A DNA stretch of 12,981 nucleotides from an uncultured Eubacteriales bacterium (GTDB lineage Bacteria > Bacillota > Clostridia > Monoglobales > Firm-18), in contig CAJLYO010000024.1 of the NCBI GenBank assembly GCA_905210885.1, positions 1 through 12,981 on the forward strand, read 5' to 3'. The notes under the pieces were generated by a model. The model made no database searches, was not told the DNA's origin, and worked only from the letters and a program-made list of their open reading frames with translations. A program made the position numbers and the translations under genes. This document shows positions 1-7,327 of the stretch, in pieces. Each line of letters opens with the position of its first letter. The first letter of the stretch is position 1.

Positions 1-1320
1 AATGAAAATTCAACCTCCACAAGCGGCACAACAATGAGTGCCAAGGAGGCTGAAAAAAAGCTTAAAGAGCAGCAGGCAGAGCTTGAAAAAAATCTTAAAA
101 AAACAGATGCTAAGCTTAAGGAACTTGAAAAAAGTTCTAAGGTTACAGAGGAGTATATTGACACCCTTGACCAAAAAATAGGCTACATAAATGAGCAGCT
201 TACTCTTCTTGAAAACAAAAATCAAAAAATTCAGGAAGAAAAAAATGCACTTGAAAAGAAGATTAAATCAAATCAAAAGCAGGTTGATGCTCTTCAGGCG
301 GAAGTTGACAAGGCACAGGCTGAATATGATGCGCTTTACAGCGAATTTCAAACGGTTTATAATGCGTATTGCTTTAGGCTTAAGGCTATGTATATGAGCG
401 GAAGTTGCAATATTTTCACGGCCCTTTTGACTTGTAAGGATATTTCGAGCTTTTTGACAAGATATGAAATGATTAAAACCGTTTCAAAAAGCGATTCTGC
501 TTTGCTTAAAGAGGTGAACTCCAAAATGGCGGAGGTTACCAATAAAAAGAACGGCCTTGCAGATAAAAAAGCGGCGTATGATAAGAAAAAGTCTGAGCTT
601 GATTCTCAGAAAAAACAGCTTTCATCAAAGCAAAAGAGTATTGAACAAAACAGTAATTCAATAGCAAATAAAAAGGCTTCTCTTGCAACTGACAGGGCTG
701 AAAGTGATAAACTTTTGGCTGAACTTACAGCGCAGAATAAGCAGTATACCGAGTTTAGAAATGAGGACAGCTCTTTAATTGAACAGGTTGAAAATGAAAT
801 TCAGGCTGTCATTTCAGGTGTTAAGCCGCCGGAAGAGGCAACAACTGCTGTTGCAGGCAAAAATTCATCTAAAATTGACAAGATTGACCAAAAAGGCAGT
901 GATGTTTATTCAAAAAGCAACGCTGTTTTGAATATGACGTATCCCGTTCCCGGTCATCACGGTGTATCGGCAGGCTTTCCGAATTATTCATCGGGCAAGT
1001 ATCACGGCGGTATTGATTTTCCTTGCTCAACAGGTTCAAAGGTTGTTGCGGCGCAAAAGGGTATTGTTATCACCGTTAAAAGGCTTAATTACAGCTACGG
1101 CTACTATGTTATGATTTATCACGGAACGGACGCTCAGGGCAGAAGTGTTGTTACCCTTTATGCTCATAATTCAAGAATACTTGTATCTCCCGGTCAAACG
1201 GTTAAAAAAGGCGAAGCTATTGCAAAGAGCGGCTCAACAGGCAATTCAACAGGACCCCACAGTCATTTTGAGGTTCGACTTAACGGTTCACGTGTAAACC
1301 CTAAAAATTATTTAAGCTAA
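1..1320 (+). CDS. Murein hydrolase activator / M23 metallopeptidase, EnvC-like (5' truncated)
   Basis: This is a secreted-type peptidoglycan endopeptidase or amidase activator with a long N-terminal coiled coil and a C-terminal LytM/M23 domain. The frame is open from base 1, so the true start and any signal peptide lie outside the window; the first internal ATG is at 34. Counting from that ATG, residues 1 to about 250 are Lys/Glu/Gln-rich heptad-like coiled coil, followed by a Ser/Thr/Lys linker and the M23 fold from about residue 300. The zinc ligands are visible: H324 and D328 in YHGGIDF, and H409 and H411 in GPHSHFEVR. An intact HxxxD plus HxH set suggests an active enzyme rather than a degenerate EnvC activator. 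In the family such proteins act at the cell wall during division or growth. The stop overlaps the queH start (TAATG), so the two are probably co-translated. Confidence 0.9.
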   Translation, partial: NENSTSTSGTTMSAKEAEKKLKEQQAELEKNLKKTDAKLKELEKSSKVTEEYIDTLDQKIGYINEQLTLLENKNQKIQEEKNALEKKIKSNQKQVDALQAEVDKAQAEYDALYSEFQTVYNAYCFRLKAMYMSGSCNIFTALLTCKDISSFLTRYEMIKTVSKSDSALLKEVNSKMAEVTNKKNGLADKKAAYDKKKSELDSQKKQLSSKQKSIEQNSNSIANKKASLATDRAESDKLLAELTAQNKQYTEFRNEDSSLIEQVENEIQAVISGVKPPEEATTAVAGKNSSKIDKIDQKGSDVYSKSNAVLNMTYPVPGHHGVSAGFPNYSSGKYHGGIDFPCSTGSKVVAAQKGIVITVKRLNYSYGYYVMIYHGTDAQGRSVVTLYAHNSRILVSPGQTVKKGEAIAKSGSTGNSTGPHSHFEVRLNGSRVNPKNYLS

Positions 1321-1949
1321 TGAATAAGATTAATTATCAAAAAGAATTAGACAAAATAATAGAGCAAAATGTAAGAGAGGACCGAGTGCCCTCTCTTTTG
1401 CTACATAGCTGTTGCGCTCCTTGTTCAAGCTATACTATTGAATATTTGTCGCAGTATTTTAAAATAACTGTTTTATACTATAATCCAAATATTTCTCCAA
1501 AATCGGAATATGAAAAGCGCAAAAGCGAACAGCTTAGGCTTATTGACGAGATGAAAACAAAATATCCCGTATCTTTTATTGACTGCGATTATGATTATGA
1601 TGAATTTTTGAATATTGCAAAAGGATATGAAGCTTGCAAGGAGGGCGGTGAGCGTTGCTTTAGGTGCTACCGCTTAAGGCTTGAAAGAACGGCGGCCCTT
1701 GCAAAGAATAACGCTTTCGACTTTTTTTGCACCACTCTTTCAATCAGCCCGCTTAAAAATTCGCAAAAGATTAATGAGATAGGCTTTGAACTTGAAAAAA
1801 AATACGGCATTAAATGGCTGCCGTCAGATTTTAAGAAAAAAGAGGGCTACAAGCGCTCGATTGTGCTTTCCAAGGAATATAATCTTTATCGCCAAAATTT
1901 TTGCGGCTGTGCATTTTCTAAGGCGGAAAGTATTGAAAATAAAGAGTGA
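1320..1949 (+). CDS. queH: Epoxyqueuosine reductase QueH
   Basis: The product resembles QueH (DUF208), which reduces epoxyqueuosine to queuosine in tRNAs with GUN anticodons and replaces the unrelated cobalamin-dependent QueG in many anaerobes. The family cysteines are in place: C31-C32 and C35 in HSCCAPCSSY, C113 and C116 in ERCFRCYRLRL, and C195 and C197 in FCGCAFS, with C106 and C137 in addition. These ligate a [4Fe-4S] cluster and a nearby metal and form a redox pair in the characterised homologue. At 209 residues it has the usual length. The start ATG shares its A with the stop of the M23 gene, and no strong Shine-Dalgarno site is visible, so translational coupling is likely. A queuosine-type tRNA (tRNA-Tyr GUA) lies about 5 kb downstream, probably by chance. 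Confidence 0.93.
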   Translation: MNKINYQKELDKIIEQNVREDRVPSLLLHSCCAPCSSYTIEYLSQYFKITVLYYNPNISPKSEYEKRKSEQLRLIDEMKTKYPVSFIDCDYDYDEFLNIAKGYEACKEGGERCFRCYRLRLERTAALAKNNAFDFFCTTLSISPLKNSQKINEIGFELEKKYGIKWLPSDFKKKEGYKRSIVLSKEYNLYRQNFCGCAFSKAESIENKE

Positions 1950-1994
1950 ATTAATTATAATAAACACATTAATAAATGATTTTTTGGAGTAGAT

Positions 1995-3263
1995 ATGAAT
2001 AAACCTCTTGCAGACCGTATCCGTCCTACTGAACTCGACGAGGTTGTCGGTCAAAGGCACTTGCTTGAAAAGGGTAAGGCACTCAGAAGCCTTATTGATT
2101 CGGGTGATATTCCAAATTTAATATTTTACGGACCGAGCGGAGTAGGCAAAACCACGGTTGCTTCTATTATCGCAAGTAAAACAAACAGAAGCTTACGCAG
2201 ATTAAACGGTACTACCGCTTCGACTCAGGATATCAAGGATATTGTCAGCGAACTTGATACTTTTTCTGCGCCTAACGGAATTTTGCTTTATCTAGATGAA
2301 ATTCAGTATTTTAATAAAAGGCAACAGCAATCGCTTCTTGAATTTATCGAAAACGGAAAGATAACGCTTATTGCGTCTACTACGGAAAATCCGTATTTTT
2401 ACATTTATCCCGCTATTCTTTCCCGTTCAACCGTGTTTGAATTTAAGGCGGTTGAAAGCGAGGATATTATCCCTGCCGTAAAACGTGGATTTAATATTTT
2501 AAGTGAAGAATATCAGGTTGAACTTGACATTGACGAAGAAGTGTTAAAGCGCATTTCGGTCGGTTGCGGCGGTGATGTGAGAAAGTCGCTCAACAGTGTT
2601 GAAAATTGCTTTTTTGCAACACCTACCGTTGACGGTAAAAAGCATATTGAGCTTGACATTGCAAAGCAGCTTGTTCAAAAAAGTGCAGTTCGTTATGATA
2701 AAGAGGGCGACGAGCATTACGATATAGTTTCCGCTTATCAAAAGAGTATGCGTGGTTCAGACCCCGACGCTGCGCTTCATTATCTTGCAAGGCTTCTTGA
2801 AGCCGGGGATTTGCCGTCGGCTTGCAGACGTCTTATGGTTTGTGCCTGCGAGGATGTCGGGCTTGCTTATCCGCAGATTATCCCGATAGTTAAATCGGCG
2901 GTTGATATTGCAATGGCAGTCGGTATGCCTGAGGCTCGTATACCGCTTGCCGATGCTGTTATTCTTGTTGCGACAGCGCCTAAGAGTAATTCGGGCTATG
3001 CGGCTATAAATAAAGCGATTGCTGACGTTAAAAACGGTAATTACGGTCCTATTCCACGTCAACTTCAAAACAAGCATTATGACGGTGAGGATGCAGAAGT
3101 TAAGGGGCAGTTTTATATCTATCCCCATGATTATCCGAATCATTGGACTTATCAGCAATATTTGCCGGATAAGATTAAAAATAATAAATATTACGAATTT
3201 GGCTCTAATAAAAATGAACAGGCGTTCAAATCTTATTGGGATAAGGTTAAAAATAAAAAATGA
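1995..3263 (+). CDS. rarA: Replication-associated recombination protein A (RarA/MgsA, AAA+ ATPase)
   Basis: RarA is a cytoplasmic AAA+ ATPase related to clamp loaders that acts at stalled replication forks. The domains can be read in order. Walker A is GPSGVGKTT at residues 46-54. Walker B is LLYLDEI at 97-103, followed by the family signature QYFNKRQQQSLL. Sensor 1 is ASTTENP at 127-133, and the likely arginine finger is R144 in LSRS. The lid and the MgsA C-terminal tetramerisation region follow (YDKEGDEHYDIVSAYQKSMRGSDPDAAL as separate short motifs ending near residue 260, then a PEARIPLADA stretch). The length of 422 residues is normal. The start is supported by a GGAG site about 7 bases upstream of the ATG. 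The gene follows queH after 45 bases, and its stop overlaps the nth start (ATGA). Confidence 0.95.
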   Translation: MNKPLADRIRPTELDEVVGQRHLLEKGKALRSLIDSGDIPNLIFYGPSGVGKTTVASIIASKTNRSLRRLNGTTASTQDIKDIVSELDTFSAPNGILLYLDEIQYFNKRQQQSLLEFIENGKITLIASTTENPYFYIYPAILSRSTVFEFKAVESEDIIPAVKRGFNILSEEYQVELDIDEEVLKRISVGCGGDVRKSLNSVENCFFATPTVDGKKHIELDIAKQLVQKSAVRYDKEGDEHYDIVSAYQKSMRGSDPDAALHYLARLLEAGDLPSACRRLMVCACEDVGLAYPQIIPIVKSAVDIAMAVGMPEARIPLADAVILVATAPKSNSGYAAINKAIADVKNGNYGPIPRQLQNKHYDGEDAEVKGQFYIYPHDYPNHWTYQQYLPDKIKNNKYYEFGSNKNEQAFKSYWDKVKNKK

Positions 3264-3898
3264 CGAAAAAGCAGAGAGTATTAAACGTTATAGAACTACT
3301 AAAAAAAGAATATCCAAACGCAATTTGCTCTCTTAATTCGTCAAATGCGTTTGAACTTTTGGTAGCTGTCAGGCTGTCAGCGCAGTGTACGGACGCAAGG
3401 GTTAATCTGGTAACGCCGTCGCTTTTTGAAAGGTATAAAACGCTTGACGATTATGCAAATGCCGATGTTAACGATATTGAAAATTATATTAAGTCCTGCG
3501 GCTTTTATAAAAATAAGGCAACGTCAATTATCGGTATGGCAAAAATGATACGAGATGATTTTGACGGCAGAGTGCCCGATAATATTGATGATTTAATCAA
3601 ACTTCCCGGTGTCGGCAGAAAGACGGCTAATTTGATAGTAGGCGATGTCTACGGCAAGGAAAGCATTGTTGTTGACACTCACATGATTAGAATTTCAAAT
3701 CGTTTGGGGCTTGTTGATACAAAGGACCCAAAGAAGATAGAATTTGAACTGAAAAAGCTTGTTCCAAGTGATGAAGGCTCTGATTTTTGCCACAGAATAG
3801 TTCTTTTCGGTCGTGATACCTGCTCGGCAAGGAAACCGCTTTGTTCTTCTTGCCCGTTGGCAGATTATTGTAAAAAAGTAGGAGTAAAAGCTAAATGA
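3260..3898 (+). CDS. nth: Endonuclease III (DNA glycosylase/AP lyase)
   Basis: Endonuclease III removes oxidised pyrimidines and cleaves the abasic site in base-excision repair. The helix-hairpin-helix motif LPGVGRKTAN (residues 115-124) contains the catalytic lysine K121, and the catalytic aspartate D139 lies in VVDTHMIRISNRLG. The C-terminal [4Fe-4S] cluster is complete with the family spacing C-x6-C-x2-C-x5-C (C188, C195, C198, C204). The substrate-side motif LSAQCTD is at 39-45. The length of 212 residues is typical. The start overlaps the rarA stop by four bases and the stop overlaps the next gene's ATG by four bases, so it sits inside an operon. The rarA-nth pairing gives the operon a DNA-maintenance flavour. 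Confidence 0.96.
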   Translation: MTKKQRVLNVIELLKKEYPNAICSLNSSNAFELLVAVRLSAQCTDARVNLVTPSLFERYKTLDDYANADVNDIENYIKSCGFYKNKATSIIGMAKMIRDDFDGRVPDNIDDLIKLPGVGRKTANLIVGDVYGKESIVVDTHMIRISNRLGLVDTKDPKKIEFELKKLVPSDEGSDFCHRIVLFGRDTCSARKPLCSSCPLADYCKKVGVKAK

Positions 3899-4385
3899 AT
3901 TCAAATATTATACTTATCGGAATGCCCGGCAGCGGAAAATCAACCTGCGGTGTTGTTTCGGCAAAAATGTTACTTAAAAATTTTTTTGACACCGATTTGC
4001 TTATTCAAAATCTTGAGGGAAAAAGTCTACAGGAAATTATAGATAAAAACGGTGTTGAATATTTTGCAAAGGCTGAGGAAAGGGCTATTTTGTCCTTGGA
4101 TATTAAGGGCACCGTTATTGCGACGGGCGGTTCGGTTGTTTATTCGGATAAGGCGATGGAGCATTTAAAAAGCCTCGGCAAAATTATTTATCTTCATTTA
4201 AGTTATGAGGATATGTGCAAAAGAATAAGCAAAGTCGTGGCATAGTTTTTCAAAACGGCGAAACACTTGAGGATATGTATAACGAAAGGCTTCCGCTTTA
4301 TAATAAATGGGCACAGGCGGTAATCAATTGCGGTCAAAATACGGTTGAGCAAACGGCAAGGGCAATTGTAAGAGCGAGCAAGTGA
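3895..4385 (+). pseudogene. Shikimate kinase-like gene, frameshifted near 4232
   Basis: The first frame (3895-4245) encodes 116 residues of a shikimate-kinase-like P-loop kinase: Walker A GMPGSGKST at 9-17, the substrate aspartate motif FDTD at 31-34 and VIATGGSVVYS near 74-84. It stops early after KRISKVVA. The missing C-terminal part continues in the -1 frame from about 4233 to a TGA at 4383-4385 and includes RGIVFQNGETLEDMYNERLP, which holds the lid and the adenine/shikimate-side RLPLY arginine. Restoring one base in the AAA run at 4231-4233 would give a protein of about 163 residues, the normal family length. No slippery heptamer is seen, so this is a recent mutation or a sequencing error rather than programmed frameshifting. 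The R58-equivalent is alanine (YFAKAEE) and the third glycine of the GGG motif is serine, so the substrate may not be shikimate. Confidence 0.8.
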
Positions 4386-4431
4386 CAAATAAGGCATTAT
4401 CATTTTTTTATAATTTGTGCAATTTGAATAC

Positions 4432-4460
4432 TTGAACATATTATAAAAAAGTGATATTAT
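4432..4460 (+). promoter_or_regulatory. Sigma-70-type promoter for guaB
   Basis: A -35 box TTGAAC (4432-4437) and a -10 box TATTAT (4455-4460) are separated by exactly 17 bases in an AT-rich gap of about 137 bases between the broken kinase gene and guaB. It leaves a leader of about 55 bases carrying a GGAGGG Shine-Dalgarno site at 4510-4515. No purine-type riboswitch is recognisable in such a short leader. Confidence 0.7.
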
Positions 4461-4522
4461 AGTAAAAATATTTTTATATATTTAAGAATATAATTTAATA
4501 CTTGTAAACGGAGGGAATTTTA

Positions 4523-5998
4523 ATGAGCGAATACGGCGCAAAATTTGTAAAAGAGGGCTTGACCTTTGATGACGTGCTTCTCATTCCGGCTGAGAGTGAC
4601 GTAACACCCGACAAGGTAGACCTCAAAACCAAGCTTACAAAGGATATTACACTTAATATTCCTGTTATGACTGCTGCAATGGATACCGTTACGGAATCAA
4701 GAATGGCAATTGCCATTGCGAGAGAGGGCGGCATTGGTGTTATTCATAAGAATATGACTATCGAGGAGCAGGCTGACGAGGTTGATAAGGTAAAAAGAAG
4801 CGAAAACGGTGTTATTACCAATCCTTTCTTCCTTTCACCAAACCATCTTGCAAGCGATGCTGAGGAGCTTATGAATAAGTATCGTATCAGCGGTGTGCCT
4901 ATCTGTGAAGAAGACGGTACTCTTGTAGGCATTCTCACTAACCGTGATATGCGCTTTATGACAGATTTTAACGTTAAAATTTCCGAAGTTATGACCCCGA
5001 AGTCACAACTTGTTACAGCACCAAAGGGTACTACTCTTGAAGAGGCTAAAAAAGTTCTTATGGGCTCAAAGGTTGAAAAGCTTCCTCTTATTGATGAAAA
5101 CGGCAAGCTTTCGGGTCTTGTTACAATTAAAGATATTGAAAAAAGTGTTAAGTATCCAAATACTGCAAGGGATAAGGACGGCAGGCTTCTTTGCGCAGCC
5201 GCTTTGGGTGTAACAGATGATGTTCTTGTACGTGCAAAGGCTCTTGCCGATGCAGGTGTTGACGCATTCGTTCTTGACTCTGCTCACGGTCACAGCCACA
5301 ATATTATGAAGAGTGTCGAAATAGTTAAGAATGCTTTTCCTCAAATTTCTCTTATTGCAGGTAATGTTGCTACCGCAGATGCAACAGAAGCACTTATTAA
5401 AGCAGGTGCAGACGCAGTTAAGGTCGGTATCGGCCCCGGTTCAATCTGTACTACCCGTGTTGTTGCAGGTATCGGTGTTCCGCAAATTACCGCTATTTAC
5501 GATTCTGCTGAGCGTGCAGATAAATACGGCGTTCCTGTTATTGCAGACGGTGGTATTAAGTACAGCGGTGAAATCGTTAAGGCTATTGCAGCAGGCGGCT
5601 CTTGCGTAATGATGGGTTCGCTTGTTGCCGGATGTGAGGAATCACCGGGCGAAACTGAAATTTATCAGGGCAGGCAGTTTAAGGTTTATCGTGGTATGGG
5701 CTCACTTGGCGCTATGAACCACGGCAGTGCAGACAGATATTTCCAAAAGGGTTCAAAGAAATTTGTTCCTGAAGGTGTTGAGGGTCGTGTGCCTTATAAG
5801 GGAGCTCTGGGCGATACGATTTATCAGATGATGGGCGGCCTTCGTTCAGGTATGGGTTACTGCGGTTGTCATACTATTGAGGAGCTTAGAAATAACGCTA
5901 AGTTTATCAAGATTACAAGCGCAGGTCTTATTGAATCTCACCCTCATGATATTTCTATCACTAAGGAAGCGCCTAACTACTCAGGCTCAATCAGATAA
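4523..5998 (+). CDS. guaB: Inosine-5'-monophosphate dehydrogenase
   Basis: GuaB oxidises IMP to XMP with NAD+, the committed step of guanine nucleotide synthesis in the cytoplasm. The N-terminal signature FVKEGLTFDDVLLIPAESDV is at residues 8-27 and the barrel start PVMTAAMDTVTE at 47-58. Two CBS domains occupy about 95-210 (ISGVPICEEDGTLVGILTNRD and KLPLIDENGKLSGLVTIKDI regions). The catalytic loop GPGSICTTR places the nucleophilic cysteine at C309. The phosphate-binding ADGGI is at 341-345, and the flap region KFVPEGVEGRVPYKG at 413-427 carries the conserved arginine. The length of 491 residues is normal. The ATG is set by GGAGGG eight bases upstream. It has its own promoter and terminator and is probably monocistronic. 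Confidence 0.98.
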   Translation: MSEYGAKFVKEGLTFDDVLLIPAESDVTPDKVDLKTKLTKDITLNIPVMTAAMDTVTESRMAIAIAREGGIGVIHKNMTIEEQADEVDKVKRSENGVITNPFFLSPNHLASDAEELMNKYRISGVPICEEDGTLVGILTNRDMRFMTDFNVKISEVMTPKSQLVTAPKGTTLEEAKKVLMGSKVEKLPLIDENGKLSGLVTIKDIEKSVKYPNTARDKDGRLLCAAALGVTDDVLVRAKALADAGVDAFVLDSAHGHSHNIMKSVEIVKNAFPQISLIAGNVATADATEALIKAGADAVKVGIGPGSICTTRVVAGIGVPQITAIYDSAERADKYGVPVIADGGIKYSGEIVKAIAAGGSCVMMGSLVAGCEESPGETEIYQGRQFKVYRGMGSLGAMNHGSADRYFQKGSKKFVPEGVEGRVPYKGALGDTIYQMMGGLRSGMGYCGCHTIEELRNNAKFIKITSAGLIESHPHDISITKEAPNYSGSIR

Positions 5999-6017
5999 TT
6001 AAATCTATTAACTTTAC

Positions 6018-6055
6018 GGGCGGATTTTGGCATTTTTGCTTTTCCGCCCATACTG
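6018..6055 (+). terminator. Probable terminator after guaB
   Basis: A perfect 7-bp stem GGGCGGA (6018-6024) / TCCGCCC (6043-6049) encloses an 18-base loop and is followed by a weak T-rich tail (tactgtttta). It lies 20 bases after the guaB stop. The long loop and interrupted T-tract make termination likely but not certain. Confidence 0.55.
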
Positions 6056-6084
6056 TTTTATATCAATTTTAAGCAGGTAATCAT

Positions 6085-6924
6085 ATGGCTAAAAAAATCT
6101 CTAAATGGAAGAAGTTTAAAAGATTTTTAAAACGAAATATGACACCCACTTGGGCAAAGCATTTTTCCTATCAGGTTTTTGCTTTTCTTACAAGTGTTGC
6201 AATGATAGTCGGTGTGGCTGATTATGCCGTCACCAAGTCTTATGACGAAAGGAAGCTTTCTTTTATGGATGATTTTACTATTACTGCGCACACGGGCGCT
6301 TATGATACCGAAATGAATACTTTAGAAGCAGTCAAAGCGGCTATTAAGAATAATGCTGAGATTATTGAACTTGATATTCGCCAGCGCCCCAATAAAACGC
6401 TTGTTATGAGCCACGATATAGTTGTAACAAATAATGACGGCGCACCGCTTGAGGATGCCCTTGCGCTTATTAAGGACACACCCGATATGCAGATTAATTT
6501 TGATATCAAGGAAACCCGTGTTCTTAATTCTCTTCATGCACTTTTGGTTGATTATAATTTGCTTGACCGTTCGTTTTTGACCGGAATTGAGGTTATTAAC
6601 GTAAAGGCGGTTAAGGATTCTAATTGCGCAAATATGGATTATTATCTTAATTATAAGCCGTCAAAATTCAAGGCTTTTTCCGATGATTACAGGCAAAAAA
6701 TCATTAAGCTTTTGGAAGATACGGGCGCAATCGGTATTAACTGTAACTATAAATTTGCCGGCTCTCAGCTTTCAAATCTTCTTCATAAAAAGGGATATAA
6801 ACTTTCTGTTTGGACTGTTGATACCGAGCGTAACGCAAAAAAAATGCTTGTCATTAAGCCTGATAATATTACGACCAAAGACCCTGAAATGATTAAGAAA
6901 GTTATAGCCGATTGGGGCAAATAA
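6085..6924 (+). CDS. Membrane-anchored glycerophosphodiester phosphodiesterase-family protein
   Basis: This is a GDPD-fold protein behind an N-terminal anchor. Residues 1-27 are strongly basic, 28-48 are a hydrophobic membrane segment (FAFLTSVAMIVGVADYAV core), and the rest should lie outside the cell by the positive-inside rule. GDPD landmarks are H69 in ITAHTGAYDTEMNT, E95 and D97 in IIELDIRQ, H110-D111 in VMSHD, INFDIKE at 137-143, and the closing VWTVD followed by ITTKDPE. In the family these residues bind a divalent metal and the phosphodiester, hydrolysing glycerophosphodiesters or lipoteichoic-acid-like polymers. The usual HRG is HTG here, so the phosphate-contacting arginine is missing. 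An AGGT site lies about 10 bases upstream of the ATG. The gene stands alone between the guaB terminator and the tRNA-Thr promoter; its own promoter is not obvious. Confidence 0.85.
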   Translation: MAKKISKWKKFKRFLKRNMTPTWAKHFSYQVFAFLTSVAMIVGVADYAVTKSYDERKLSFMDDFTITAHTGAYDTEMNTLEAVKAAIKNNAEIIELDIRQRPNKTLVMSHDIVVTNNDGAPLEDALALIKDTPDMQINFDIKETRVLNSLHALLVDYNLLDRSFLTGIEVINVKAVKDSNCANMDYYLNYKPSKFKAFSDDYRQKIIKLLEDTGAIGINCNYKFAGSQLSNLLHKKGYKLSVWTVDTERNAKKMLVIKPDNITTKDPEMIKKVIADWGK

Positions 6925-6951
6925 TTTTTTTCAAAAAAAGCAAAAAAGGTC

Positions 6952-6980
6952 TTGACTATTGTTCTGACTTATGATATATT
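6952..6980 (+). promoter_or_regulatory. Sigma-70-type promoter for tRNA-Thr
   Basis: TTGACT (6952-6957) and TATATT (6975-6980) are separated by 17 bases, with the -10 box ending 19 bases before the first base of the tRNA. This is a near-consensus stable-RNA promoter. Confidence 0.75.
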
Positions 6981-6999
6981 AATTAGGCGTTGGAGATAC

Positions 7000-7075
7000 G
7001 CTGGTGTAGCTCAGTTGGTAGAGCAGCTGATTTGTAATCAGCAGGTCAGGGGTTCGAGTCCGTTCACCAGCTCCA
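7000..7075 (+). tRNA. tRNA-Thr (anticodon TGT)
   Basis: The cloverleaf can be drawn by hand. The acceptor stem GCTGGTG pairs with CACCAGC (7065-7071), followed by discriminator T and an encoded CCA (7073-7075). The D arm is GCTC-AGTTGGTA-GAGC. The anticodon stem GCTGA/TCAGC has loop TTTGTAA, giving anticodon TGT, which reads ACA and other ACN threonine codons. The T loop is TTCGAGT. One T-stem pair (7050-7062) is G opposite G, an unusual mismatch in an otherwise well-paired tRNA. Confidence 0.95.
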
Positions 7076-7145
7076 GTTGATTAAAGTTGAGAACATTTTG
7101 TTTTCGTTTTTATATATTGTTTCCGAGTGTTTTGCTTGGCAGCAA

Positions 7146-7174
7146 TAAACAGAACTTGTTTCTGTTTTTATAAT
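7146..7174 (+). promoter_or_regulatory. Possible promoter for tRNA-Tyr, overlapping a weak hairpin
   Basis: A perfect -10 TATAAT (7169-7174) lies 30 bases before tRNA-Tyr, with a weak -35 TAAACA (7146-7151) at 17-base spacing. The same stretch forms an 8-bp hairpin, AAACAGAA/TTCTGTTT (7147-7154 with 7160-7167), followed by two more T, which could instead act as a weak terminator for tRNA-Thr. Both readings are possible. Confidence 0.4.
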
Positions 7175-7204
7175 ATGAGTTTGCGTTTACGCAGCTCTGT
7201 ATAT

Positions 7205-7289
7205 GGAGGAGTTCCCGAGTGGCCAAAGGGGACAGACTGTAAATCTGCTGCTTCTAGCTTCGGTGGTTCGAATCCACCCTCCTCCACCA
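7205..7289 (+). tRNA. tRNA-Tyr (anticodon GTA)
   Basis: This is a class II tRNA with a long variable arm. The acceptor GGAGGAG pairs with CTCCTCC (7279-7285), followed by discriminator A and encoded CCA (7287-7289). The anticodon loop CTGTAAA gives GTA (Tyr). The variable arm is 13 bases, and the T arm GGTGG-TTCGAAT-CCACC is perfect. The first anticodon-stem pair (27-43) is A opposite C, where known bacterial tRNA-Tyr genes have G-C. It has a GUN anticodon and so would be a substrate for queuosine modification, the pathway of queH upstream. Confidence 0.95.
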
Positions 7290-7327
7290 GAAAAAAGGAC
7301 TTTGCAAAATGCAAAGTCCTTTTTTCT
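7289..7327 (+). terminator. Strong intrinsic terminator after tRNA-Tyr
   Basis: A perfect inverted repeat with core GGACTTTGC/GCAAAGTCC extends through A6/T6 and AG/CT to 17 bp, with a five-base AAAAT loop (7306-7310). The T6 run is the terminator tail, and the symmetry makes it usable on both strands. It abuts the first GTGAAA of the hairpin array at 7328 and could be counted as the array's first hairpin. Confidence 0.9.

Noticed and set aside
4225..4245. Programmed ribosomal frameshift in the kinase gene
   Set aside because: The site reads AGC AAA GTC without an X-XXY-YYZ heptamer, no Shine-Dalgarno-like stimulator lies at a suitable distance, and the family is not known for recoding.
4386..4431. 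Terminator after the broken kinase gene
   Set aside because: Only a 6-bp ACAAAT/ATTTGT pairing with a long loop can be drawn; the T-run precedes the second arm.
7205..7289. tRNA-Tyr as an integrase attachment site with a matching repeat in the right half
   Set aside because: I found no second copy of the tRNA 3' end and no integrase within the window; the partner site could only be outside it.
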